The notes: generated from the sequence alone by a model not told the origin. Numbered from the stretch's first letter, positions 1 to 7,321 are shown. The stretch: DNA of 9,878 bases from Nitrososphaeraceae archaeon (GCA_030038695.1 JASHSN010000497.1:1-9878), one strand, 5' to 3'. A program made the numbers and translations.

Positions 1-1537
1 GTATAGTCTCGTAGTATTTGACTAGTTTCTTGCTTTTTGGTTCAATTATGACTTTCTTAATTAGTTTTGAAATTGCTTCAGATGGCACCATTTCAATCTT
101 TGACTTGCCATAATCATGGTATACTGTCCGTGGCGAAATTAGATTTGTTATTATTATGCTGTGTGGCTTCGAACATTTGGTTTGATATACTGAATACCCA
201 TAATCCTCTAACAATCTAGTTAAATGCGGAGATTGCGAGCCTCCCTTTTTTTGCCATGTGAAGGGTTCTTCTAGGTTTACAAAAGGATGGCCATACGATA
301 TTGATGAATTGATACCCTCAATATAGAGCAGATTGCTCTTGAGATTTGAGGCATGAATAACTGCCGACTCGAAGACAAACGGATATTCTATTTTCTTATT
401 TTCAGATATGAAATATTCTTTAGTTACGTCATATTTCATATCTATAACTTCATGGCCCAACTGGCGTATTCTTTTCTTAAATGCCTCCATTCTTGCATTC
501 TTTTTTATTTGAAAAGGAAGATCCAATGTCTTTCGCTTAGGGACATATCGTTGATTTCGTAAGATTGAGTAAAGTCCCCTGATTTTTTGTTTATCATTTT
601 TTAATTTACCAATGGTCAAGGACGCCTCCGATTTTGAGATATTTGTACCTTCACGAAACTCTTTCAAGATAGAATAAGCCATCATGTCTTCATTTTGTAA
701 ATTTATTATCAAGTCTTCAAAATCTTTCTCGTAGTAACACCATATGCTGATTTGATTACTCCATTTATCAGAGATAGTCTGTACTGCAGGGAGTTCGAAT
801 ATTTTCATCCCGAGCAATTCAAGAGTGAAAGTTATGTGTAGATTGATTAATGCAAATCGTAAAAAAAGGTTTGATAACCTAGTTATAATTCCCTTTTCTC
901 CATCTACAACTATTGGGTATCGTATCTCAAATTCAGTAAAATCGGTTGTTTGATCTGATAATTCAACTATCTCCACATATGCATATAGCTTTTTCTTTGT
1001 TCTGTCTATAACGGGTTTCACTCGAAATTGCTTATTACGTGAAGTAATGATTAACGGCTCATTCCAATTATCATTACCAACTTCATGAGTCAAGGCATAA
1101 GGAATGCCACATATTGCTTTAAGCGCGTCACCTAACCATCCTTTTGTGACTTTATATTGATTTCTTTTACTACCAGTTGACTCATGAAAGTTAAAGATAG
1201 AACGGATGAACGATTCTGTAAACCCCGAGGTTTCACAATCTGAGTTTAAGATTCTAATGCTCAAATAGTTACTTTCCTTAGTGACAATTACCTTTAGTTC
1301 TGGTGTAAATGACCCATATTTTTTAATCAATTGTGGTGCTTCTTTCTCCATAAAATCAAGAGCGTTGTCAACGGTTTCTTTAACAATAAATTCAATGAAA
1401 CGATCTTTTGGTAAGCCTATTCTATTACTGAGTCCGTTTACATCTACATAATCCATGACCCATGGCCACGAAGAAATGAAGCCACCATCTGAAGAAGGCG
1501 GGGTATTTTTTTCATGATTATTATCTGGACCTACCAT
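1..1537 (-). CDS. Topoisomerase VI-B-like GHKL ATPase, C-terminus cut by left edge
   Basis: This reading is open from an ATG at 1537-1535 to the window edge (512 codons, no stop). An in-frame TAG lies just upstream, and an AGAGG Shine-Dalgarno sits six bases before the ATG, so the start is well supported. Residues 53-61 read KETVDNALD, matching the GHKL N-box (E54, N58, D61) of topoisomerase VI-B-like ATPases. Residues 120-149 (STGSKR, then KGWLGDALKAICGIPYAL) match the ATP-lid motif S-x-R...RGxxGxALK of that group. The glycine box between them is altered: around residues 97-106 it reads LNSDCETSGF instead of DxGxG. Residues 150-512 are hydrophilic, Lys-rich and unrecognised. In this family the ATPase drives strand passage together with a Spo11/TopoVI-A-like cleaving subunit. 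Whether that applies here is inference, because no A subunit is in the window. MutL, Hsp90 or histidine-kinase membership is less likely from the lid motif. Confidence 0.72.
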   Translation of the reverse strand, partial: MVGPDNNHEKNTPPSSDGGFISSWPWVMDYVDVNGLSNRIGLPKDRFIEFIVKETVDNALDFMEKEAPQLIKKYGSFTPELKVIVTKESNYLSIRILNSDCETSGFTESFIRSIFNFHESTGSKRNQYKVTKGWLGDALKAICGIPYALTHEVGNDNWNEPLIITSRNKQFRVKPVIDRTKKKLYAYVEIVELSDQTTDFTEFEIRYPIVVDGEKGIITRLSNLFLRFALINLHITFTLELLGMKIFELPAVQTISDKWSNQISIWCYYEKDFEDLIINLQNEDMMAYSILKEFREGTNISKSEASLTIGKLKNDKQKIRGLYSILRNQRYVPKRKTLDLPFQIKKNARMEAFKKRIRQLGHEVIDMKYDVTKEYFISENKKIEYPFVFESAVIHASNLKSNLLYIEGINSSISYGHPFVNLEEPFTWQKKGGSQSPHLTRLLEDYGYSVYQTKCSKPHSIIITNLISPRTVYHDYGKSKIEMVPSEAISKLIKKVIIEPKSKKLVKYYETI

Positions 1538-1585
1538 TAAAATCCTCTATTCAACCCAGGCAATGATTCTGATTCATAAAACTTT

Positions 1586-1595
1586 GAATATAAAG
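1586..1595 (-). promoter_or_regulatory. TATA-like box of the GHKL ATPase gene
   Basis: On the minus strand this reads CTTTATATTC, a good archaeal TATA match. Transcription would start near 1564, leaving a leader of about 27 bases that contains the AGAGG ribosome-binding site at 1544-1548. This is therefore a leadered gene, unlike several neighbours. Seen in sequence; activity is inferred. Confidence 0.45.
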
Positions 1596-2043
1596 AGTAC
1601 AAAGGTGTATACAGATCCCGCCACGAAAAAACCTTAGAGGGATAATAAAGAACGATAAAAGTAAAAAGGATAAAATAACACATCTTCGAGAGTAATATAC
1701 CTGTTGACTTGTATAACTGTTTTCAAATTGATTTGGTCTTTATCTAACTGTTCCCGTAAATTGCATGTCAGCAGGTATAGACAAATAAGTACGGTATTTT
1801 GACCATCATTTTTAATCTAGTGTACATGTATTACTTTCCGAGCAGGGCTTGATAGGTGTCTTTTAATTATACATAATTATACATTTGTGTGATCATCCTT
1901 CTGCTATATTCTTTCATTTCCGGCGCGTTGTACTATTACATAATTGTGTTATGTGTAGTAGTGTACTGTATGCATATTGATAGTGATCAGGAATACATGA
2001 CTTTGTAATCAATCCTGCAGGAACCGTTTCGGCATATTCTTTG

Positions 2044-2057
2044 TACATATATATTAA
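2044..2057 (+). promoter_or_regulatory. TATA-like box of the LLM oxidoreductase gene
   Basis: The stretch TACATATATATTAA is centred about 27 bases before the ATG at 2078, the spacing expected for an archaeal leaderless transcript. No Shine-Dalgarno lies between it and the start codon. Confidence 0.5.
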
Positions 2058-2077
2058 ATCAACCCTATAGATATGAT

Positions 2078-2977
2078 ATGCGATTCTGTCTAGAAGTTTG
2101 GGGTACTGATTATGAGAAAATAAAAGATATTTGTATATTAGCTGAGAAATTAGGATATTATGGTTTCTATTACGGAGAGTCATTAGCAGAGATAGATTTG
2201 GATTGCTGGAGTGTTATATCAAAGTTATCAGCTATGACAGCGACTATAAAACTTGGGCCGGTAATAACTTACGTGATTCCGCAATACAGAAATATTGCAC
2301 TACTTGCTAAACAATCTGCGACACTACAGGAAATATCAAACGGAAGATTAGAATTTAGGACTGGTGCTGGAGCAAGACAGGATTACGCAACACAATGGTG
2401 GTATCCATTCGGAATAAATTATCCTAGTGCAGGAGAACGAATTTCATTACTAGATGAGGGTCTTAAGGTTTTAAGATTACTTTGGAGTAAGCCAGAGGTT
2501 CATTTTAGTGGAAAACATTTCAAAGTTAACGCAGCTAGATTAAAAAATCCAAAGCCATCCATTCCCATTACAGTAGCAGCGAAGCGAAGAAAAATGATGC
2601 AATTGGCCGCAACACATGCTGACGTATGGGAATCTTCTTATCTTTCTCCTGAGCAGTTTGTTTCTGTGAATTCAGAATTTGAAAAGCTTTCTAGCCCGAC
2701 AACAAAGACGTTACTGAAATCAATTGAATTAGATGTCATAATTGCAAATTCTGATTCTGAACTTGAATACAAGAAAAAGTTGTTTGAGATGGAGAGAGCA
2801 CCCGCTGTGCTAGATCAGTTGTTAAAACATTCGCTTGTGGGTAAGCCTGAGGATATCGTACAGATGGTTAGGAAGTATATTGATGCTGGAATAGACCAGT
2901 TCTTTTTGGCATTTCAAGATCCTTTTGAATACGAAGCGATTGAATTATTCATGGATACTATGAAAGGCTTTATGTAA
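2078..2977 (+). CDS. LLM class flavin/F420-dependent oxidoreductase
   Basis: The 299-residue product is a complete luciferase-like monooxygenase-fold (TIM-barrel) protein of the methylene-tetrahydromethanopterin reductase-like group, of normal length. Visible hallmarks are strand 1 at MRFCLEVWG, an early helix (AEKLGYYGFYYGES, about 22-35), GPVITYVIPQYRNIALLAKQ (60-79) and SNGRLEFRTGAGAR (87-100), the cofactor-binding loop usually written GRLxLGxGxG. PSIPITVAAKRRKMMQLAATHAD (about 160-182) is the second conserved block. The C-terminus has GKPEDIVQMVRKYIDAGIDQFFL, typical of the family. In archaea that make F420 such enzymes usually reduce or oxidise a substrate with F420; the substrate here cannot be read. 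The ATG at 2078 fits the leaderless promoter. It stands alone, with the next gene convergent. FMN dependence is the main alternative. Confidence 0.88.
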   Translation: MRFCLEVWGTDYEKIKDICILAEKLGYYGFYYGESLAEIDLDCWSVISKLSAMTATIKLGPVITYVIPQYRNIALLAKQSATLQEISNGRLEFRTGAGARQDYATQWWYPFGINYPSAGERISLLDEGLKVLRLLWSKPEVHFSGKHFKVNAARLKNPKPSIPITVAAKRRKMMQLAATHADVWESSYLSPEQFVSVNSEFEKLSSPTTKTLLKSIELDVIIANSDSELEYKKKLFEMERAPAVLDQLLKHSLVGKPEDIVQMVRKYIDAGIDQFFLAFQDPFEYEAIELFMDTMKGFM

Positions 2978-3172
2978 TGTTATGTTTTCACATACCTGTA
3001 AGATAACTGAGAGTATTATACGTACATCGATATTTCAACATACATCTTTTGACAGAATGCGAAAATCTTAAAGTAACTAGTATCATTTGTGTTTTTGCAA
3101 TATTTGTTTTCAAATTACAGTACCGCCAATGTTACCCTACGAGTGAATTACCAATACTGACCGATTGTTGGT

Positions 3173-3592
3173 CTACTGGCCTCTGAGTGATACTATCTCC
3201 TTGCCACCATGTTTCATATGTATTTCATCGAATTTGGCAATTTTTTCCATTATCAAGTTGCCGTTATTATCATACAATTTTATAAAGTTAGCACGTATTG
3301 ATAAGCGGCCTATTGAATCAAAGAAACGTATGCTATAACTTTGTCTCCCGTCATGTCTTGGTTCTTTTACAAACCGTGCCTCTACAACTTCATCCATATT
3401 GAGATGAAGGTGCCACGGTCTATCGTCGTCGCCTATAGTTGCCCACTTATCTTTAATTCTAAATGGCAATCCTATCTCTATTTTCAATTCAGCAATGCCA
3501 CTCCCACTATTAAGTGATAGTGATACGTCCCCTTGGGACAGAATATCCGAAATCAGCTCTCGAGCAACGTCATATTTTGTGTTGTCCTCCAT
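3173..3592 (-). CDS. ChuX/HutX-like haem-family protein
   Basis: The product has 139 residues from the ATG at 3592-3590. It resembles the single-domain ChuX/HutX/HemS-type fold: residues about 50-75 read WATIGDDDRPWHLHLNMDEV, followed by EARFVKEP, then GRQSYSIRFFDSIGRLSIRA and a KIAKFDEI helix near the end. Related proteins bind haem or haem-like tetrapyrroles; H61 and H63 are candidate ligands, but this is inference. A longer reading from an ATG at 3637 is possible. However, a strong TATA box (3616-3625) lies within its first codons, exactly where it would drive a leaderless message from 3592, and the extra residues (hydrophobic, CFIYIPYRIV) are not family-like. No transport or haem-uptake partners are adjacent. 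A different small alpha/beta protein remains possible. Confidence 0.55.
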   Translation of the reverse strand: MEDNTKYDVARELISDILSQGDVSLSLNSGSGIAELKIEIGLPFRIKDKWATIGDDDRPWHLHLNMDEVVEARFVKEPRHDGRQSYSIRFFDSIGRLSIRANFIKLYDNNGNLIMEKIAKFDEIHMKHGGKEIVSLRGQ

Positions 3593-3615
3593 GGTACAGA
3601 CGATTCTATAGGGGA

Positions 3616-3625
3616 TATATATAAA
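3616..3625 (-). promoter_or_regulatory. TATA box that decides the start of the ChuX-like gene
   Basis: The minus strand reads TTTATATATA here, about 27-29 bases before the ATG at 3592. The position implies a leaderless transcript and argues against the upstream ATG at 3637. Confidence 0.5.
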
Positions 3626-3637
3626 GCAATGTTCCAT

Positions 3638-4020
3638 AATCGAATGGCAAACATTTCATGGCATTATTAGTAAGATAGATCGCACCACACCATGCTATAA
3701 GTGAAAACACACGTCAACAAGAATTGATATTAAGACGCGAGACTTACAAAATTGGATTTAAAGTCAGATCAACAGCAACACGGCAACAAAGGATGAACAA
3801 CAATACTTATTCATCGTGGGGGGAATATTCATGTGATAGTATCGGGTTTCTTTGCTTCCAAAGGAGATCTTGCTTTTTCATTGAAAACTTTATAATAAAG
3901 AAGGAATAATAGAGCTTGAAAAATCAATGAAAATGTCAAAATGTTGCTACATGTGTTACCGTGATTTATCAATGTGATATATAATACTTTAGATAAAAGT
4001 AATGTTTTAATAAGTCCTTG
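3638..4020. other. Intergenic region between divergent genes
   Basis: This gap is AT-rich. A 61-codon plus-strand reading from a TTG at 3724 has no recognisable family or ribosome-binding site and is not called. A small hairpin, CTTTG-CTTC-CAAAG (3850-3863), followed by a T-run near 3872, could terminate a short transcript, but no gene feeds it. The right end carries the alcohol dehydrogenase promoter. Confidence 0.5.
3987..3998 (+). promoter_or_regulatory. TATA-like box of the alcohol dehydrogenase gene
   Basis: CTTTAGATAAAA is centred about 29 bases before the ATG at 4021, fitting a leaderless start. A second candidate, ATATATAA at 3977-3984, would give a short leader. The choice is uncertain. 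Confidence 0.35.
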
Positions 4021-5024
4021 ATGAGGTGTACTATTAGATTGCAAGCTGCGTTAGTTCAGGCAATTCATAGTAAATGGGAAGTCAAAGATGTCCCAACGCC
4101 ACATCCAGGTACGAATCAGGTTCTAATAAAAATACATGCAAGTGGTTTGTGCTACGCTGATGTTGATATCACAGAAGGTTTGGTTCCTACTGCTCCATTT
4201 CCTAGAACTATTGGTCATGAACCAGCGGGTGAAATTGTTGAAATAGGTGATGGAGTTACCAAGCGGAAAATAGGCGATAGAGTGGGAGTACTTGGTATCA
4301 ATCTTCATGTGGAAGATGTGAATGGTGTCAGCGAGGCAAAATAATGTTCTGTAACCAGGCCGTGGCTACTGGCGTCAATGCCCCTGGCAGCCATGCAGAG
4401 TATATGGTTGCTTATGCCGATGCAACGATTTTGTTACCAAATGATTTATCGTATGAACAGGCTGCACCTGTATTCTGCGCTGGCTATACTGTTTGGAGCG
4501 GTTTGCGATTTGCTGATCCGAAACCGCACGAGAAAATCGCTGTAGTAGGTATTGGAGGTTTAGGTCATTTAGCTGTTCAATACTCAAAGGCTGCGGGCTT
4601 CTACACAATTGCTATAACGCATTCAAAAGATAAAGAAGATTTGGCAAGGAAACTTGGAGCTGATTTGATTGTCAGCAATGGCGAGGCATTGAAGCAAGCT
4701 GGAGGAGCAGATGTCATTCTGATGACCAGTAACTCCTACAAAGCTGCAGGTGAATCATTGAAGGGATTGCGACCTGATGGAAGAATGGTCCTCATGGGAT
4801 TTTCAACCGAACCACTTATGATTACTCCTGAAATATTAATAAATCGCAGCCGCATTATTGGCTCCATACAAAACGACCGGGAATATCTATATGAGGCATT
4901 GGATTACGTGGCGAAAGGGAAAGTCAAAGTAATTGCTGAAACATACTCTCTGCATGATATTGGTAGGGCATATGAGAACGTAGCTGCTGGAAATGTGCGC
5001 TTTCGTGCAGTAATAAAGATCTAG
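4021..5024 (+). pseudogene. Zinc-dependent alcohol dehydrogenase, split by a one-base frameshift
   Basis: This is a medium-chain zinc alcohol dehydrogenase in two frames. Frame one (4021-4290) gives the N-terminus with the catalytic-zinc residues C44 and H66-E67 (GLCYADV, IGHEPAGEI). It then runs to a stop at 4342-4344. From 4293 the next frame continues without loss: WYQSSCGRCEWC and then KIMFC supply all four structural-zinc cysteines (C97, C100, C103, C111 after repair). C153 (APVFCAGYTVW) and the NAD(P)-binding GIGGLG (177-182) follow, then a normal C-terminus. Restoring one base at 4291-4292 (codon CCT, Pro) gives 334 residues, the usual length. The second part could in principle start at ATG 4344, but it would lack half of the structural zinc site. 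C44-Tyr-Ala-Asp lacks the Thr/Ser common after the zinc cysteine. Either a genuine recent pseudogene or a sequencing error. Confidence 0.85.
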
Positions 5025-5395
5025 TTTTTCAGAATCTTTAACCTTAGCTTTTATTTCACAACTTAATTTTTGTAGAGTCGAAGCAATAAGATGGCACATG
5101 ATAACGGAGGCCATGAGGCTGATATACTCCGGATCAGGTCAGGCAATGGACAGACCAGATCAATCGATGTAAGTATCCGGCTTTTGAATGCTCATTACTT
5201 GGAGTATTACGGTGCGGCGTGTTTATCCTGTGATTTGCGGAATTAATCAACTTTAACAACAACGGTTCGTTATTTTGGCTACTCTTGTATGTTTTACCGT
5301 TGGCACATGTGATTACTGAATTCGCAGAGTTTGTTAGGTCACGATTAGTTAACATATTCCAAGTAACCCGCATACAATGTGATGCTACTTCTTTG

Positions 5396-5440
5396 TTAAT
5401 AGTCTTATTTGCTAATAGTCTTATGTGTTAATAGTTTTAT
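5396..5440 (+). repeat. Three tandem 16-base units upstream of the DUF169 gene
   Basis: Units start at 5396 (TTAATAGTCTTATTTG), 5412 (CTAATAGTCTTATGTG) and 5428 (TTAATAGTTTTAT, incomplete). A looser echo (GTTAATAATATG) follows at 5479-5490. They lie about 120-165 bases before the DUF169 start, so they could be regulator sites or simple slippage products. Confidence 0.7.
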
Positions 5441-5530
5441 TAGTAATATAACATCGGTATTAATAACAAAGGTTTATATGTTAATAATATGACGTTGATC
5501 ATACTCCGTGGTATCACCCATATATGACAG

Positions 5531-5540
5531 GATATTTATC
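5531..5540 (+). promoter_or_regulatory. TATA-like box of the DUF169 gene
   Basis: GATATTTATC lies 20-29 bases before the ATG at 5560 with no Shine-Dalgarno between, consistent with a leaderless transcript. CATATATGA slightly upstream (5519-5527) is an alternative. Confidence 0.35.
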
Positions 5541-5559
5541 TTGAATGGTAGTAAAATAA

Positions 5560-6285
5560 ATGAGTAAAAGCCACTGGTCGTCGTTGTCTTCTGAACTTAC
5601 TTCTTTGTTGAACCTCCAATCATCACCGATAGCTATAACTTTCTCAAATGTTCCCCCTAAGGGAGCACAAATTTACGAGGGTAAGAATCCAGAGCCGACA
5701 GCAGATGGGCGAACGGGCAAAGTTCCTGCGGGTTGCGTTTTTTGGGTGAAAGCTACGAACAGAACTTTCTCAACTCTTCGAGAAGACCATGGAAATTGCA
5801 GTGTTGGTAGCGTAACACATGGTCTGAAGATGATTGACGAAGTGGCAGGTAATTCTGATGTCACCTGCTTATTTGAATCTGGTTGGATAAATGAAGACGC
5901 GTTTTCTAAGTTACCTGTAGTTAGGGAGAGATTTGATTTCATTACGTATGGTCCCCTTGGACAGACGAATGTGGATCCAAATGTTATTCTCCTCCGTATA
6001 AATGGAATGCAAGCTATGATATTGCACGACGCAATACCTAGCTTACGCATCGATGGCAAACCTCAATGTCACATCGTAGCCATTGCTAAAGAGCAAAAAG
6101 AGGTCGCGATGAGTTTAGGCTGTGCACTAAGTCGAGTACGTACAGGTATGATTCCTACGGAAATGACTTGTGCAATACCTGCTAGCCGGCTGGCGGAGGT
6201 CGTATCCAAGTTAAGCTTCACTAGACTTGCAGATAACGCTGTTGCGAGCTACGCAAGTGAAGATGCATTGCGTTTTAAGGCATAG
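5560..6285 (+). CDS. DUF169 family protein
   Basis: The 241-residue, complete, cytosolic protein (no signal peptide or membrane segment) matches the DUF169/COG2043 family. It has SSPIAITFSNVPP near residues 21-33, PAGCVFW (C59), HGNCSVGSVTHG (H77, C80, H87), and the C-terminal block LGCALSRVRTGMIPTEMTC with further cysteines. The conserved Cys/His set suggests metal or iron-sulphur binding, but the family has no settled biochemical role and none is claimed. The ATG at 5560 is the first in frame and fits the TATA spacing. The gene is monocistronic and converges on the response regulator with 76 bases between them. Confidence 0.8.
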   Translation: MSKSHWSSLSSELTSLLNLQSSPIAITFSNVPPKGAQIYEGKNPEPTADGRTGKVPAGCVFWVKATNRTFSTLREDHGNCSVGSVTHGLKMIDEVAGNSDVTCLFESGWINEDAFSKLPVVRERFDFITYGPLGQTNVDPNVILLRINGMQAMILHDAIPSLRIDGKPQCHIVAIAKEQKEVAMSLGCALSRVRTGMIPTEMTCAIPASRLAEVVSKLSFTRLADNAVASYASEDALRFKA

Positions 6286-6361
6286 AATTTGATAATTGTC
6301 TATTGAGCCTTATCCTCTATTAGATGATATGACGTAAAACTGATTTAGTATAATAGAACCA

Positions 6362-6811
6362 TTATCTGCGGTCTAACTCTCTTTTTACATGCTTTACCAT
6401 ATCATCTATATTAACTGGTTTGCAGATGAAGCACTCTATATAATCAGTGGTAGTTGCAGCAGGAAACAATTCTCTTAAAGCTTGATAATTTATTCCAAAG
6501 GCTGTAAGAAAACAAACTTTCACTTTATTGTCGATTTTTTTCATTTTTTCATATAGGCTGAATCCATCCATCTGCGACATTATAAGGTCAATAATCAAAA
6601 GATCATACGAACCTTCCTTGAAATTGTTTAACACCAATCTAGGGTCATTAGCTGTCTCAACATATTCGAATCCCTCATTCATTAGGACTTTTCTAAAGAG
6701 CAAGGCATTATCAGGCTCTTCGTCTATGATTAGGATTTTAGTTTTACTCAGACGGTTGATATATTCTGTACTTGCATCTTTATCTTCTTCTGTTCTCCGT
6801 TCTTCAATCAC
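6362..6811 (-). CDS. Stand-alone response regulator receiver domain
   Basis: The 149-residue protein consists of one CheY-like receiver domain after a charged N-terminal tail (about residues 1-23, Glu/Asp/Lys/Arg-rich). Key residues are present: acidic pocket D30-E31 (ILIIDEEPDN), phosphoacceptor D75 (DLLIIDLIM), switch threonine T103 (FLTAF) and K131 before Pro (ICKPV). No DNA-binding or other output domain follows, so it probably acts by protein contact or as a phosphorelay intermediate. No histidine kinase is adjacent. The start is a GTG at 6811-6809, supported by a GGAG Shine-Dalgarno seven bases upstream (6819-6822). An upstream ATG reads out of frame. A TATA-like TTTATAGATAAG lies at 6834-6845. 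Confidence 0.88.
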   Translation of the reverse strand: MIEERRTEEDKDASTEYINRLSKTKILIIDEEPDNALLFRKVLMNEGFEYVETANDPRLVLNNFKEGSYDLLIIDLIMSQMDGFSLYEKMKKIDNKVKVCFLTAFGINYQALRELFPAATTTDYIECFICKPVNIDDMVKHVKRELDRR

Positions 6812-6833
6812 CTTGCTTCTCCAGGATGTAATA

Positions 6834-6845
6834 CTTATCTATAAA
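6834..6845 (-). promoter_or_regulatory. TATA-like box of the response regulator gene
   Basis: The minus strand reads TTTATAGATAAG. A start of transcription near 6815 would keep little more than the GGAG site at 6819-6822 in question, so either the leader is very short or the true box lies further upstream. Confidence 0.3.
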
Positions 6846-7262
6846 CATGTTATCAAAATCAAGAAGCTTATAAGCAAGTCGTGGGTCTAAGTGCAAAAAA
6901 TCCCAAGAGTTGTTACTAGTCGGTAATATAATGTAGGTATAATCACTGGGAAAGAAATAAGCGTTTGATATGTTGGTTATTTGATCTTACAGTGCGAATA
7001 AATGATTGGATGACTGCCAAAACATTCATAATAAAATTATTCGCCAGAGAATAACTTCTATCCGTTTATTAGCCTTGTGCTCGCAGCAGGTGTATAAAAT
7101 ATCCAATCTTGAATATCGTTTTGAAAATTTAAGTGCCAACCACTTGGACTATTGTAGATTTGTGGTTTTGAATTGTGAGCATAATCAGATAATGAAGAGC
7201 ATGACGACGATTTTTATGAAACATCCTAATTTGCTAACTGGTAAAAGGATCAAATACAGGGA
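6846..7262. other. Intergenic region, one doubtful open reading
   Basis: AT-rich gap between divergent genes. An 87-codon plus reading from a TTG at 7006 to 7269 (contains LLALCSQQVYKISNLEYRF and ends GKRIKYRDL) fills much of it. It has no ATG near its start, no ribosome-binding site and no family I recognise, so it is at best a remnant or hypothetical small protein. No RNA gene or repeat was seen. Confidence 0.45.
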
Positions 7263-7271
7263 TCTATAAAG
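7263..7271 (+). promoter_or_regulatory. TATA-like box of the phosphoesterase pseudogene
   Basis: TCTATAAAG fits an archaeal TATA box. Transcription would start near 7293, giving a leader of about 29 bases before the ATG at 7322. The purine run AAGAAGGAAA (7291-7300) is too far from the ATG to be a standard ribosome-binding site. Confidence 0.35.
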
Positions 7272-7321
7272 TCTATTAGCACAAGATTAAAAGAAGGAAA
7301 TTCACGTGTTTATTGAATACA

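Larger units (their letters stand above)
1538..2077. other. Intergenic region between divergent genes
   Basis: This 540-base AT-rich gap has no convincing gene. It carries the promoters of the flanking divergent genes. A perfect 10-base tandem duplication (AATTATACAT twice, 1865-1884) and a small palindromic TGTACATGTA-like stretch near 1821 are the only structures noticed. A minus-strand reading at 1914-2183 overlaps the start of the LLM gene and has no family features. No tRNA or other RNA gene was recognised. Confidence 0.6.
5025..5559. other. Intergenic region with T-rich terminator and tandem repeats
   Basis: This 535-base gap opens with T-runs (5025-5029, then TTTTATTTC near 5050) likely to end the dehydrogenase transcript. 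A 51-codon plus reading, 5091-5246 (starts MAHDNGGHEADI), has less AT-rich codons than its surroundings but no recognisable family. It may be a small protein or a gene remnant. The right half is strongly AT-rich and repetitive (5396-5440) and leads into the DUF169 promoter. Nothing else was recognised. Confidence 0.5.

Noticed and set aside
353..562. Plus-strand open reading of 69 codons
   Set aside because: Lies entirely inside the long minus-strand ATPase gene, which has family motifs; no family features of its own.
1914..2183. Minus-strand open reading of 89 codons
   Set aside because: Overlaps the start and promoter of the LLM gene, has no ribosome-binding site and no recognisable motif.
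3593..3637. N-terminal extension of the ChuX-like protein
   Set aside because: Contains the TATA box of the gene and does not resemble the family; the ATG at 3592 is preferred.
3724..3909. Plus-strand open reading from a TTG
   Set aside because: No ribosome-binding site, family or conserved pattern; lies in a promoter-containing gap.
5673..6059. Minus-strand reading of 128 codons
   Set aside because: Mirror of the DUF169 gene, which carries the conserved Cys/His motifs.
6528..6890. Plus-strand reading of 120 codons
   Set aside because: Antisense to the receiver domain gene, whose catalytic residues are intact.
7006..7269. 87-codon plus reading before the phosphoesterase
   Set aside because: TTG start, no ribosome-binding site, no recognised family; mentioned only in the intergenic entry.
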